A stretch of DNA of 6,537 bases from an uncultured Coriobacteriales bacterium (GCA_934662525.1 CAKUKJ010000144.1:1-6537), one strand, 5' to 3'; positions 1-6,147 are shown, numbered from the stretch's first letter. Notes: generated from the sequence alone by a model not told the origin. Numbers and translations are program-made.

Positions 1-905
1 TTGTAGGAGTGGGGCTGGTTGGCGTAGATCATCATGTGGTGCGGGCAGTTCATGGGGCGCAGGACGAAGCTCTCGCCCTCCATCTCCATGGGAGGGAACA
101 TGTTTTCCTTGTAGTGCTCCCAGTGGCCCGAGGTGCGATACAGGTCCACGGTGCCCACGCACGGCGTCAGGACGTGCTGGTAGCCCAGCTTCGTCTCCTT
201 GTCGCGGATGTAGGTCTCGAGCTGCTGCCACACGACGTAGCCTGCGGGCAAGAACATCGGCAGGCCCTTGCCCACCAGGTCGTCGGTCATGAACAGGTGC
301 ATCTCGCGGCCGATCTTGCGGTGGTCGCGCTCGGCCGCCTCGGCAAGCTTCTTGAGGTGCTCGTCGAGCTCGGCCTGCGTGGCGAAGGCGGTGCCGTGGA
401 TGCGGGTGAGCATCTTGTTCTCGGCGTTGTTCTTCCAATAGGCGCCGGAGATGGAGAGCAGCTTGAACGCCTTGAGGGCCTTCGTATAGCGAAGGTGTGG
501 GCCCGTGCACATGTCGACGTACTCGCCCTGGGTGTAGAAGCTGATCTGGGCGTCGGCGGGGAGGTCGGCGATGTGCTCGACCTTGTACTTCTCGCCGCGC
601 TCCTCCATGAGGGCGATGGCCTGCTCGCGGGGCAGGATGGAGGGCTTGATCGGGAGGTTCTCCTTCACGACCTTCTTCATCTCGGCCTCGATGGCTGCCA
701 GGTCCTCGTCGCCGAGCTTGGTGTCGCCCAGGTCGATGTCGTAGTAGAAGCCCTTCTCGGTGGCGGGGCCGTAGCCGAAGTCGGCCTGGGGGTACAGGCG
801 CTTGACGGCCTGGGCCATGATGTGGGCGGCGGTGTGGCGGATGACCTGGAGCTCCTGCTCCTCGGGGCATTCCGCGACGGAGCCGTCGGCGTACACGATG
901 TTCAT
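1..905 (-). CDS. thrS: Threonine--tRNA ligase (ThrS), N-terminal 301 residues, no TGS domain
   Basis: Class II aminoacyl-tRNA synthetase that charges tRNA-Thr with threonine in the cytoplasm. The gene reads leftward and leaves the window before its stop, so about 300 C-terminal residues (rest of the catalytic core and the anticodon-binding domain) are missing. Visible landmarks: the editing (SAD) domain with HTAAH at residues 24-28 and Cys133 followed by GPH in VDMCTGPHL, the zinc/ATP-cleft motifs of the editing half; then the catalytic domain from about 203, with YRTSGHWEHY (256-265, motif 1 region) and RPMNCPHH (283-290), whose Cys287 matches the catalytic zinc ligand. The start ATG (903-905) has a good ribosome site, AAGGGGAG, 7 nt upstream. 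From this start only about 22 residues precede the editing domain, so the usual ~60-residue TGS domain is absent. Family assignment is very secure. Confidence 0.97.
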   Translation of the reverse strand, partial: MNIVYADGSVAECPEEQELQVIRHTAAHIMAQAVKRLYPQADFGYGPATEKGFYYDIDLGDTKLGDEDLAAIEAEMKKVVKENLPIKPSILPREQAIALMEERGEKYKVEHIADLPADAQISFYTQGEYVDMCTGPHLRYTKALKAFKLLSISGAYWKNNAENKMLTRIHGTAFATQAELDEHLKKLAEAAERDHRKIGREMHLFMTDDLVGKGLPMFLPAGYVVWQQLETYIRDKETKLGYQHVLTPCVGTVDLYRTSGHWEHYKENMFPPMEMEGESFVLRPMNCPHHMMIYANQPHSY

Positions 906-912
906 TGGGTAA

Positions 913-920
913 CTCCCCTT
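913..920 (-). promoter_or_regulatory. Ribosome binding site of thrS
   Basis: On the minus strand this reads AAGGGGAG, ending 7 nt before the thrS ATG. It matters because it supports the short start, which leaves the protein without a TGS domain. I see no second ribosome site further upstream in the same frame with a plausible TGS-coding stretch. Confidence 0.75.
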
Positions 921-1032
921 CACGCATTGGAACGGTTCGTATGTGGGGGATTTTATTGCTTTTGCATCGGGGTGGCGGTCTTGGCGCCGCATACCTTGAA
1001 AATGTCGTATCTTTAACAGCGCATGTGCATGG

Positions 1033-1109
1033 GGCACGTGCCTTGACGATTTCGGCTTGGCGGGCCGGTCGCCCGGCCGGGGGAAGGTCCCCTGGAGCCT
1101 GGGCGCCCA
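1033..1109. repeat. Cluster of short palindromes and hairpins upstream of rpsA
   Basis: Four symmetric elements lie within 77 bases: GGCACGTGCC (1033-1042, perfect 10-bp palindrome), a 6-bp GGCCGG/CCGGCC stem with a TCGC loop (1063-1068/1073-1078), a 5-bp GGGGA/TCCCC stem with a 3-nt loop (1080-1092) and TGGGCGCCCA (1100-1109, perfect palindrome). They sit in the putative rpsA 5' leader, so they may be RNA structure for control of S1 synthesis, or operators. In DNA this GC-rich some such symmetry arises by chance, so the role is inference. Confidence 0.45.
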
Positions 1110-1130
1110 CGCTGCGGCGGGCCACGGTTT

Positions 1131-1137
1131 GGAAGGG
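1131..1137 (+). promoter_or_regulatory. Ribosome binding site deciding the TTG start of rpsA
   Basis: GGAAGGG ends 8 nt before the TTG at 1146-1148. It supports a TTG start; the next in-frame ATG (1203-1205) would cut off 19 residues and has no comparable purine-rich site before it. Confidence 0.7.
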
Positions 1138-1145
1138 ATCCACCC

Positions 1146-2348
1146 TTGAGCGAGCTTAAGAATCCTTCGATTTTCTCCCTGGATGTCGTTGACGAGAACG
1201 AGATGAACAACCTCGTCGACAACACCATCATCGACTTCGACGAAGGCGACATGGTCAACGGCACCGTCGTGAAGATCGCCCATGACGAGGTCCTCCTGGA
1301 CATCGGCTACAAGTCCGAGGGTGTCATCCCCGCGCGCGAGCTTTCCATCCGCAAGGACGCCGACCCCAGCACCATCGTCTCCCTCGGCGACGAGATCGAG
1401 GCCCTCGTCCTCACCAAGGAGGACAAGGACGGCCGCCTGATCCTCTCCAAGAAGCGCGCCGAGTACGAGCGTGCCTGGAACCGCATCGAGGAGAAGTTCA
1501 ACGCCGGCGAGAACGTCGAGGGCGAGGTCATCGAGGTCGTCAAGGGCGGTCTTATCCTCGACATCGGCCTGCGCGGCTTCCTGCCCGCCTCCCTGGTCGA
1601 CCTCCGTCGCGTCAAGGACCTCACCGCCTACATGGGCACCCGCATCGAGGCCCGCGTCATCGAGATGGACCGCAACCGCAACAACGTCGTCCTGTCCCGC
1701 CGCGTCGTGCTTGAGGAGGCCCGCAAGGAGGAGCGCTCCGAGATTCTCTCCAAGCTCAAGCCCGGCATGCGCCTCAAGGGCAACGTGTCCTCCATCGTCG
1801 ACTTCGGCGCCTTCGTCGACCTGGGCGGCATCGACGGCCTGGTCCACATCTCCGAGCTGTCCTGGAACCATGTCAACCATCCCTCCGAGGTCGTCAAGGT
1901 CGGTCAGGAGGTCGAGGTCGAGGTGCTCGACGTCGATATGAACCGCGAGCGCATCTCCCTGGGCCTCAAGCAGACCACCGAGGATCCGTGGCGTTCGCTC
2001 GTCAAGAAGTACCCCGTGGGCGCCATCGTCGAGGGCAAGGTCACCAAGCTCGTTCCCTTCGGTGTCTTCGTGGAGCTTGGCGACGGCATCGAGGGTCTCG
2101 TGCACATCTCCGAGATGGCCAAGGCTCACGTCGACCAGCCCTCTCAGGTCACCAAGGCCGGCGAGACCGTCCATGTCAAGGTCATGGAGATCGACCTCGA
2201 CCGTCGTCGCGTCTCCCTGTCCATGAAGGCCGCCGCCGAGACCCTCGGCATCGACGTGCCCGTGACTCCTCTGGAGCCCAAGCCCGAGAAGGCTGAGGAG
2301 GCCGCCGAGGCCCCCGCTGCCCAGCCCGAGGCCACCGAGGCTGAGTAA
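1146..2348 (+). CDS. rpsA: 30S ribosomal protein S1 (four S1 domains)
   Basis: RNA-binding ribosomal protein that helps dock and unfold mRNA on the 30S subunit. The 400-residue product starts at TTG and has four S1 (OB-fold) domains at about residues 34-103, 121-186, 206-275 and 291-361. Domains 3 and 4 show the classic signature, [20 protein letters not shown] and [20 protein letters not shown], and each ends in an (R/I)SL(G/S)(L/M)K-type strand. The last 30 residues are a low-complexity Ala/Glu/Pro tail rich in acid ([10 protein letters not shown] and on). Length and domain count fit actinobacterial S1 (four domains, shorter than the six-domain E. coli protein of 557 residues). Codon use is strongly biased to C-ending codons (GTC, ATC, GAC, CTC), as expected for a highly expressed gene and more extreme than in the genes downstream. 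A strong terminator follows. Confidence 0.95.
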   Translation: MSELKNPSIFSLDVVDENEMNNLVDNTIIDFDEGDMVNGTVVKIAHDEVLLDIGYKSEGVIPARELSIRKDADPSTIVSLGDEIEALVLTKEDKDGRLILSKKRAEYERAWNRIEEKFNAGENVEGEVIEVVKGGLILDIGLRGFLPASLVDLRRVKDLTAYMGTRIEARVIEMDRNRNNVVLSRRVVLEEARKEERSEILSKLKPGMRLKGNVSSIVDFGAFVDLGGIDGLVHISELSWNHVNHPSEVVKVGQEVEVEVLDVDMNRERISLGLKQTTEDPWRSLVKKYPVGAIVEGKVTKLVPFGVFVELGDGIEGLVHISEMAKAHVDQPSQVTKAGETVHVKVMEIDLDRRRVSLSMKAAAETLGIDVPVTPLEPKPEKAEEAAEAPAAQPEATEAE

Positions 2349-2392
2349 GTCTCTTCCAGACTTTTGCCGCATGACGGCTAAAGCCTGATATG

Positions 2393-2427
2393 ATGGGCGG
2401 GTTGCCTCGTGCAGCCCGCCCATTTTT
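2393..2427 (+). terminator. Rho-independent terminator of rpsA
   Basis: A 13-bp stem (ATGGGCGGGTTGC at 2393-2405 pairing with 2411-2423, one G-T wobble) encloses a 5-nt loop, CTCGT, and runs directly into five T residues (2423-2427). It lies 44 bases after the rpsA stop. There is no T-run on the other strand, so it works only rightward. It should separate rpsA transcription from the methyltransferase-coaE genes. Confidence 0.92.
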
Positions 2428-2434
2428 GTATGCA

Positions 2435-2547
2435 GCGGACGAGGTTCCGCACCTCATAAAGGCGGGTTCTCGTCCGCAAGGCGTTGGGAGGCGATGCGTA
2501 CTAGATGTACGTGAGCCTCCCAGGAACGCGGCGGACGAGGTTCCGCA
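2435..2547. repeat. Direct-plus-inverted repeat block with two alternative folds
   Basis: A perfect 17-bp direct repeat, GCGGACGAGGTTCCGCA, occurs at 2435-2451 and 2531-2547. Between them, at 2462-2477, lies an inverted partner (GCGG, GTT, CTCGTCCGC) that pairs with either copy: 9 bp plus 4 bp around a 3x3 internal loop. Pairing with the left copy gives a hairpin with an 11-nt loop. Pairing with the right copy gives a long hairpin whose interior is itself folded: GCGTT/AACGC (2481-2485/2525-2529), GGGAGGC/GCCTCCC (2486-2492/2515-2521) and CGTAC/GTACG (2497-2501/2507-2511). No T-run follows, so it is not a simple terminator. It may be a dispersed palindromic repeat (REP- or MITE-like) or a leader structure for the methyltransferase gene; only a genome search can tell. 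Confidence 0.75.
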
Positions 2548-2555
2548 GGATATAG
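2505..2555 (+). CDS. Possible 16-residue leader ORF, speculative
   Basis: An ATG at 2505 opens a short frame, MYVSLPGTRRTRFRRI, ending in TAG at 2553-2555, which abuts the ribosome site of the downstream methyltransferase. It is Arg-rich (five Arg of 16). The only purine-rich site before it, GGGAGG at 2486-2491, is 13 nt away and lies inside a predicted stem, so translation is doubtful. It is embedded in the repeat block, and the frame may simply be a by-product of that element. Confidence 0.15.
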   Translation: MYVSLPGTRRTRFRRI

Positions 2556-2570
2556 GGAAGGATGTAGGGG

Positions 2571-3425
2571 ATGGCCATCCATGTAGTGGAGATAGACTCC
2601 TTCGACGACGAGCGGCTCGACGTGTATGCCCGTCTCACCGAGGCCCAGCTGCGCTGCCGTCTCGAGCCTGAGAAGGGCGTCTTCATCGCGGAGTCGTTCA
2701 AGGTCATCGACCGTGCGCTCGACGCGCGGATGGTTCCCGTGTCCTTTCTTGTGGCCCCCAAGTGGGTCGATGAGACGCTTACACGCGCCCAGCAGGCGCT
2801 CGACTTCGGCCTCATCTCCCCAGATTGCGACTTTCCCATCTTTGTCGCCCCTGTCGAGGAGCTTGAGAAGCTCACGGGTTACAAGCTGACGCGGGGGGCC
2901 TTGTGCGCTATGCGCCGCTATCAGATGCCCAGCGTGGAGGAGGTCGTGAAGGGCGCTCGGCGCATCGCCGTGCTTGAGGGCATCGTCGACCACACCAACG
3001 TCGGCGCCATCTTCCGCAGCGCCGCCGCGCTCAACGTCGACGCCGTGCTTGTGACGCCCACCTGCTGCGACCCTCTCTATCGCCGTGCGGCGCGTGTGAG
3101 CATGGGCACGGTCTTTCAGGTGCCATGGACGCGCATCGGGGCCGACCATACGCAGTGGCCCATGCCCGGCTTGTCCATCCTGCATGACCTGGGATTTACC
3201 ACGGCGGCTTTTGCCCTCACTGACGAGTCCATCAGCCTTGCCGACCCCTGCCTCGACGAGATAGACAGGTTGGCCGTCGTGCTCGGCACCGAGGGGGACG
3301 GCCTGTGCCATGACACAATCGCGGGGTGCGACTTGACGGTGCGCATCCCCATGGCCCACGGCGTGGACTCCCTCAATGTGGCTGCAGCTTCAGCCGTGGC
3401 GTTCTGGCACCTCTGCGAGCACTAG
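2571..3425 (+). CDS. SpoU/TrmH-family RNA 2'-O-methyltransferase
   Basis: Predicted SAM-dependent methyltransferase of the SPOUT superfamily that methylates a ribose 2'-OH in tRNA or rRNA. The 284-residue protein has an N-terminal substrate-binding region (about 15-110, with the typical KGVFIAESFKVIDRAL at 35-50) and a C-terminal trefoil-knot domain with all three family motifs: motif 1 HTNVGAIFRSAAAL (141-154; Asn143 and the catalytic-type Arg149), motif 2 VVLGTEGDGL (236-245; Glu241), motif 3 RIPMAHGVDSLNVAAA (258-273; Ser267, Asn269). AGGGAAGG (2554-2561) ends 9 nt before the ATG. The gene follows the rpsA terminator and repeat block, and its stop codon TAG shares a G with the ribosome site of the next gene, so the two are almost certainly co-transcribed. 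The RNA target (tRNA G18 or a 23S position) cannot be read from sequence, so no symbol is given. Confidence 0.92.
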   Translation: MAIHVVEIDSFDDERLDVYARLTEAQLRCRLEPEKGVFIAESFKVIDRALDARMVPVSFLVAPKWVDETLTRAQQALDFGLISPDCDFPIFVAPVEELEKLTGYKLTRGALCAMRRYQMPSVEEVVKGARRIAVLEGIVDHTNVGAIFRSAAALNVDAVLVTPTCCDPLYRRAARVSMGTVFQVPWTRIGADHTQWPMPGLSILHDLGFTTAAFALTDESISLADPCLDEIDRLAVVLGTEGDGLCHDTIAGCDLTVRIPMAHGVDSLNVAAASAVAFWHLCEH

Positions 3426-3435
3426 GGAGGACGAC

Positions 3436-4749
3436 ATGTACACGCTGTTCGTCACCGGTGGCATAGGCTCGGGCAAATCCGCGTTTGTCGCAAGGCTTGC
3501 CGAGCTTGGGGCCACGGTCTACGACCTCGATGACATATCCCATGAGGTGCTTGAGGACGACGACACCGTCTGCGCCCTTGTGGCCGCGTTCGGCCCGGAG
3601 ATTCTGGAGCAGGGGAGCCGTCCGGACATCGACATGTTTGACGAGGGGGCCTTTTCAAGGCCCGACACGATGGGCTGCGGCAAGATATCGCGCCCGGCAC
3701 TTGCCTGGCGAGCCTTCTCCAGCCCTGAGTCCACCGAACTTCTGAACTCGATCGTCCACCCGCGCGTCTTCAGACGCCTGGGCGAGCTCCTGGCTTCGGG
3801 ATGTGCGTGCTGCACTTCCACGCGCCGTGTCGTCAACGTGGTCGAGGTCCAGCTCATCGACAAGGTGGGGGAGTCCCTTGCTCTTGCCGATGAAGTGCTC
3901 GGCATCCTCTGTCCCCATGAGTTACGCAGGTCAAACGCGCAGGCGCGCGGCATGGACCCCAAGGAGTTCGAGCGTCGCGACGCCCTTCAGATAACGGATG
4001 AGGAACGCGCGAGGTATTGCACGCACACGCTTGTCAACGACGCTGGCCTTGAGCACCTGCTCGGGATGGCCGACGACTGGTGGCATCGGCACCAGTCGCA
4101 ATCAACTCCGGAGAAGAGGTGGCACATGCGGCAGGAACAGACTCTCAAGAGCCCGGCCATCGCCTTTGTGGGCAGGCACAACTCCGGCAAGACCACGCTG
4201 GTGACGCAGGTGATCGCGCAACTGTGTGCGCTGGGGCTCGACGTGGGCAGCGTGAAGCACCACGGTCATCGGGGGTTCGAGGTCGATGTGGAGGGGAAGG
4301 ACTCCTGGCGTCATCGTCAGGCCGGCGCCAACGAGGTCGCCGTTGCCTCGCCTGACAAGATGGCCCTCATGCGCGAGCTGAGCCATGAGATGGAGGTTGA
4401 CGAGATCATCGCCCTCATGGAGCCCCATGACGTCGTAATCGTCGAGGGGTATCGAGGCAGCGCCGGGATTCCGATGGTCGAGATCATGCGTGCGGCCAAC
4501 GAGCGCGACGCTGTCGCCGCGGCGGAGTTCGTGCGCGCTGTGCGGCAGACGGGTCGCCTCGACTATGACGACGCCAACCTCGGCAAAGATGCGGGGCGTA
4601 TGCCCGACTCGTCGACCGTCGCGCTGGCAAGCGACATCCCCGAGGTGCAGGAGGCGGCCCGCAGCATCGGCATGCGGGCGTTTGGTCTGGACGACGCCCC
4701 TGCCATTGCGGAATATATCGCCAGCCGCATCGCCCATACCGCTCGATAG
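3436..4749 (+). CDS. coaE: Fusion protein: dephospho-CoA kinase (CoaE) + MobB
   Basis: One uninterrupted 437-residue frame with two P-loop domains. Residues 1 to about 218 resemble dephospho-CoA kinase, the last step of CoA synthesis (ATP phosphorylates the ribose 3'-OH of dephospho-CoA): Walker A GGIGSGKS (8-15), VYDLDDISHEVL (28-39, the DxD-type substrate region), SPESTELLNSIVHPRV (96-111, family L..I.HP.V), and a lid/C-terminal stretch to about 205 with TLVNDAG in place of the usual VIDN.G. It is divergent, with an odd GCACC run at 122-126. Residues from about 240 match MobB, the GTP-binding molybdopterin-guanine-dinucleotide adapter: FVGRHNSGKTTL (244-255), VKHHGH (273-278), GKDSWRHRQAGA (287-298), DVVIVEGYRG (332-341). 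A roughly 30-residue insert (about 363-392) precedes the final ALASD segment. GGGAGG (3425-3430) lies 5 nt before the ATG. An in-frame ATG at 3376 lies inside the upstream gene and is not used. CoaE is also two-domain in M. tuberculosis, but with a UPF0157 partner. Confidence 0.88.
   Translation: MYTLFVTGGIGSGKSAFVARLAELGATVYDLDDISHEVLEDDDTVCALVAAFGPEILEQGSRPDIDMFDEGAFSRPDTMGCGKISRPALAWRAFSSPESTELLNSIVHPRVFRRLGELLASGCACCTSTRRVVNVVEVQLIDKVGESLALADEVLGILCPHELRRSNAQARGMDPKEFERRDALQITDEERARYCTHTLVNDAGLEHLLGMADDWWHRHQSQSTPEKRWHMRQEQTLKSPAIAFVGRHNSGKTTLVTQVIAQLCALGLDVGSVKHHGHRGFEVDVEGKDSWRHRQAGANEVAVASPDKMALMRELSHEMEVDEIIALMEPHDVVIVEGYRGSAGIPMVEIMRAANERDAVAAAEFVRAVRQTGRLDYDDANLGKDAGRMPDSSTVALASDIPEVQEAARSIGMRAFGLDDAPAIAEYIASRIAHTAR
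4110..4128 (+). promoter_or_regulatory. mobB: Candidate internal translation start for a free MobB
   Basis: GGAGAAGAGG (4110-4119) stands 6 nt before an in-frame ATG (4126-4128, residue 231 of the fusion), exactly at the linker between the two domains. Initiation here would give a 207-residue stand-alone MobB starting MRQEQTLKSPAIAF, a usual length for that family with its insert. The site looks like a relic, or a working version, of a separate mobB gene. Whether it is used is inference. Confidence 0.5.
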
Positions 4750-4756
4750 TCCGTCT

Positions 4757-4794
4757 GCTCGGCGCGCCTGGGTGGCATTCCGGGCGCGCTGGGC
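4757..4794. other. 15-bp dyad after the coaE-mobB stop, overlapping the moeA promoter
   Basis: 4757-4771 pairs with 4780-4794 over 15 base pairs (three of them G-T wobbles) around the 8-nt loop GTGGCATT. As RNA it is a strong hairpin 7 bases after the coaE-mobB stop, but it is followed by TATAATCG rather than a T-run, so it is at best a weak intrinsic terminator. As DNA it spans the region between the -35 and -10 boxes of moeA and could be an operator. Confidence 0.6.
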
Positions 4795-4800
4795 TATAAT
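4772..4800 (+). promoter_or_regulatory. Sigma-70-type promoter for moeA
   Basis: A perfect -10 box, TATAAT (4795-4800), lies 17 bp after GTGGCA (4772-4777), which matches four of six positions of the TTGACA consensus. Predicted transcription starts near 4807-4809, giving a leader of about 55 bases before moeA. This is the only consensus -10 in a long GC-rich stretch, and its position just upstream of moeA makes it credible. Confidence 0.7.
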
Positions 4801-4819
4801 CGCCCTTTATGTACAAACT

Positions 4820-4840
4820 GTGCGCGCTCGATGCGCGCAT
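4820..4840 (+). other. Hairpin in the moeA leader
   Basis: TGCGCGC (4821-4827) pairs perfectly with GCGCGCA (4833-4839) around a 5-nt loop, with a G-T pair extending it at 4820/4840. The right half is also part of a 10-bp palindrome, ATGCGCGCAT (4831-4840). It lies in the predicted 5' leader, 21 nt before the moeA start, with the ribosome site left free. It is much too small to be a molybdenum-cofactor riboswitch. Confidence 0.45.
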
Positions 4841-4861
4841 GCTTGCATGAGAAGAGGGCAC

Positions 4862-6136
4862 ATGCTCGATCCAAACGTACGAATCAGCATCGACGAGGCG
4901 CTTGCGCGCGTCCTAGACCGTGTCTCGCCCCTTTCGGTTGAGGCCGTTGGACTTTCAAACGCTTTGGGCCGCGTCCTTGCGCATGACGTCGTGAGCGACA
5001 TCGACGTGACTCCTTTCGACAACTCGTCCATGGACGGCTATGCCGTGAGGTCCTGCGACCTTGCATGCGCGAGTGCGGAGTCTCCGGTCGAGATGGACGT
5101 GGTGGGCTATATCGGCGCAGGGTCTGCGTTCGACGGCACCCTGCAGGCCGGGCAGGCCGTCCGGCTTATGACGGGCGCCCCCATGCCCGCAGGTGCCGAT
5201 GCCGTGCAGAAGTACGAGCTCGTCGGCATTGTGAACGGTCAGGGCGACACGGGCTCGCGCGTCTCGTTTTCCGCTCCCGTCAAGCCGGGCGGCTTTGTGC
5301 GCAAGGCAGGCGAGGAGTTCAAGGCCGGCGAGGTGGCGCTGCCGGGCGGCACGTTCGTGAACGCGTATGCCCTGGGCATGCTTGCCTCGGCGGGCGCTCA
5401 GGCGGTGGATGTCCGCCGCCGTCCCGTGGTGGGCATCTTCACCATCGGCAGCGAGCTCATGCCCATGACGACTGCCCCCGACAAGCTTGAGCCTGGAAAA
5501 ATCCGCGATTCCAACTCCTGGACGCTTTCGGCCCTTGTGCGCGAGGCGGGCGGCGATCCGCGCCTGTTCGGCATCGTCCCCGACGACCGTGAGGCCATAA
5601 AGGCGACCCTCGGCGAGGCTCTCAAGGATTGCGACATGGTCGTTTCCGCCGGCGGAGCCAGCCAGGGAGACTTCGACTTCATTCAGGAGGTCATCTCCAC
5701 ACAGGGAGAGGTGGTGTTCTCCTACCTCTCGCTGCGTCCCGGCAAGCGCCAGACGTTCGGCATGGTTGCCGGCAAGCCCGTGTTCGGCCTGTCCGGCAAC
5801 CCGGCGGCCGCGTCGGTCGGCTTCGAGCTGCTCATCCGCCCTGCGCTGCGTAAGATGCAGGGCTATGCCGACCTCGCCCGCCCCCAGGTGCAGGCGACGC
5901 TGACCTCCCCGATCAAGAAGAAGGAAGGCCGCGCGTTCTACAACCGCGGCAGGGTCGAGCGCGCCCAAGACGGCTCCTGGGTTGCCTATGAGCACGGCAC
6001 GCAGTCTTCGGCGCTGCTCGGCGACCTCGAGCGTTGCAACTGCCTCATCGTCGTCGACGAGGAGAGCATGGGCATGCAGGCGGGCGAGCAGGCCCTGTGC
6101 ATGCGCATCGACTTGCCCGAAGGCACGCAGATTTAG
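4862..6136 (+). CDS. moeA: Molybdopterin molybdenumtransferase MoeA
   Basis: Inserts molybdate into adenylylated molybdopterin, releasing AMP and giving active molybdenum cofactor. The 424-residue product has the usual length and motifs: VTPFDNSSMDGYAVR (49-63, with the conserved Asp of the DNSxMDGYA motif), VRLMTGAPMPAGADAV (100-115), GGFVRKAGEEFKAGE (143-157, a variant of the common N.R..GED segment), then the MoCF-like domain with RRPVVGIFTIGSEL (186-199), MVVSAGGASQGDFDF (259-273; catalytic-region Asp after the GG.S.GD motif), LRPGKRQTFG (291-300) and FGLSGNPAAASVGFE (308-322). The start ATG at 4862 is preceded by GAAGAGGG (4851-4858), which itself overlaps the in-frame ATG at 4847; the latter is therefore unlikely to be the start. 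It has its own promoter, is 112 bases after the coaE-mobB stop, and is followed by mogA. Confidence 0.96.
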   Translation: MLDPNVRISIDEALARVLDRVSPLSVEAVGLSNALGRVLAHDVVSDIDVTPFDNSSMDGYAVRSCDLACASAESPVEMDVVGYIGAGSAFDGTLQAGQAVRLMTGAPMPAGADAVQKYELVGIVNGQGDTGSRVSFSAPVKPGGFVRKAGEEFKAGEVALPGGTFVNAYALGMLASAGAQAVDVRRRPVVGIFTIGSELMPMTTAPDKLEPGKIRDSNSWTLSALVREAGGDPRLFGIVPDDREAIKATLGEALKDCDMVVSAGGASQGDFDFIQEVISTQGEVVFSYLSLRPGKRQTFGMVAGKPVFGLSGNPAAASVGFELLIRPALRKMQGYADLARPQVQATLTSPIKKKEGRAFYNRGRVERAQDGSWVAYEHGTQSSALLGDLERCNCLIVVDEESMGMQAGEQALCMRIDLPEGTQI

Positions 6137-6147
6137 CGCCCATCTGA

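Larger units (their letters stand above)
906..1145. other. Divergent thrS/rpsA intergenic region
   Basis: These 240 bases separate two outward-facing translation genes and must hold both promoters. The thrS-proximal part (about 940-1015) is AT-richer than the rest. I could not find a pair of -35 and -10 boxes good enough to name on either strand: TTGACG (1043-1048) and TTGAAA (996-1001) both occur on the plus strand but lack an AT-rich -10 at the right distance. There is no T-box motif in the thrS leader. The rpsA-proximal part carries palindromes and a hairpin, listed separately. No credible small coding region was seen. Confidence 0.6.

Noticed and set aside
9..1016. Long plus-strand open frame (335 codons) opposite thrS
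   Set aside because: It is the antisense shadow of an unmistakable thrS; the Leu/Val/Gly/His-rich translation matches no family and arises from GC-rich codons read backwards.
906..1145. T-box riboswitch in the thrS leader
   Set aside because: The minus strand lacks the conserved T-box bulge sequence and a terminator/antiterminator pair.
2364..2394. Possible promoter TTGCCG ... TATGAT after rpsA
   Set aside because: The 19-bp spacing is poor and the transcript would begin inside the rpsA terminator.
2435..2547. CRISPR array or insertion sequence
   Set aside because: Only two direct copies with one inverted copy, no regular spacers, no transposase frame, and no flanking target duplication that I could see.
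2454..3359. Minus-strand open frame of 301 codons opposite the RNA methyltransferase
   Set aside because: The plus strand has all three SpoU motifs; the antisense translation is low-complexity shadow.
3376..3435. Upstream ATG that would add 20 residues to CoaE-MobB
   Set aside because: It lies within the 3' end of the methyltransferase gene, has no ribosome site, and the CoaE fold begins at MYTLFVTGG from the ATG at 3436, which has GGGAGG before it.
4490..4861. N-terminal extension of the moeA frame, including the ATG at 4847
   Set aside because: Most of the extension lies antiparallel in frame to the end of the CoaE-MobB gene and resembles no MoeA; the ATG at 4847 overlaps the ribosome site that serves 4862.
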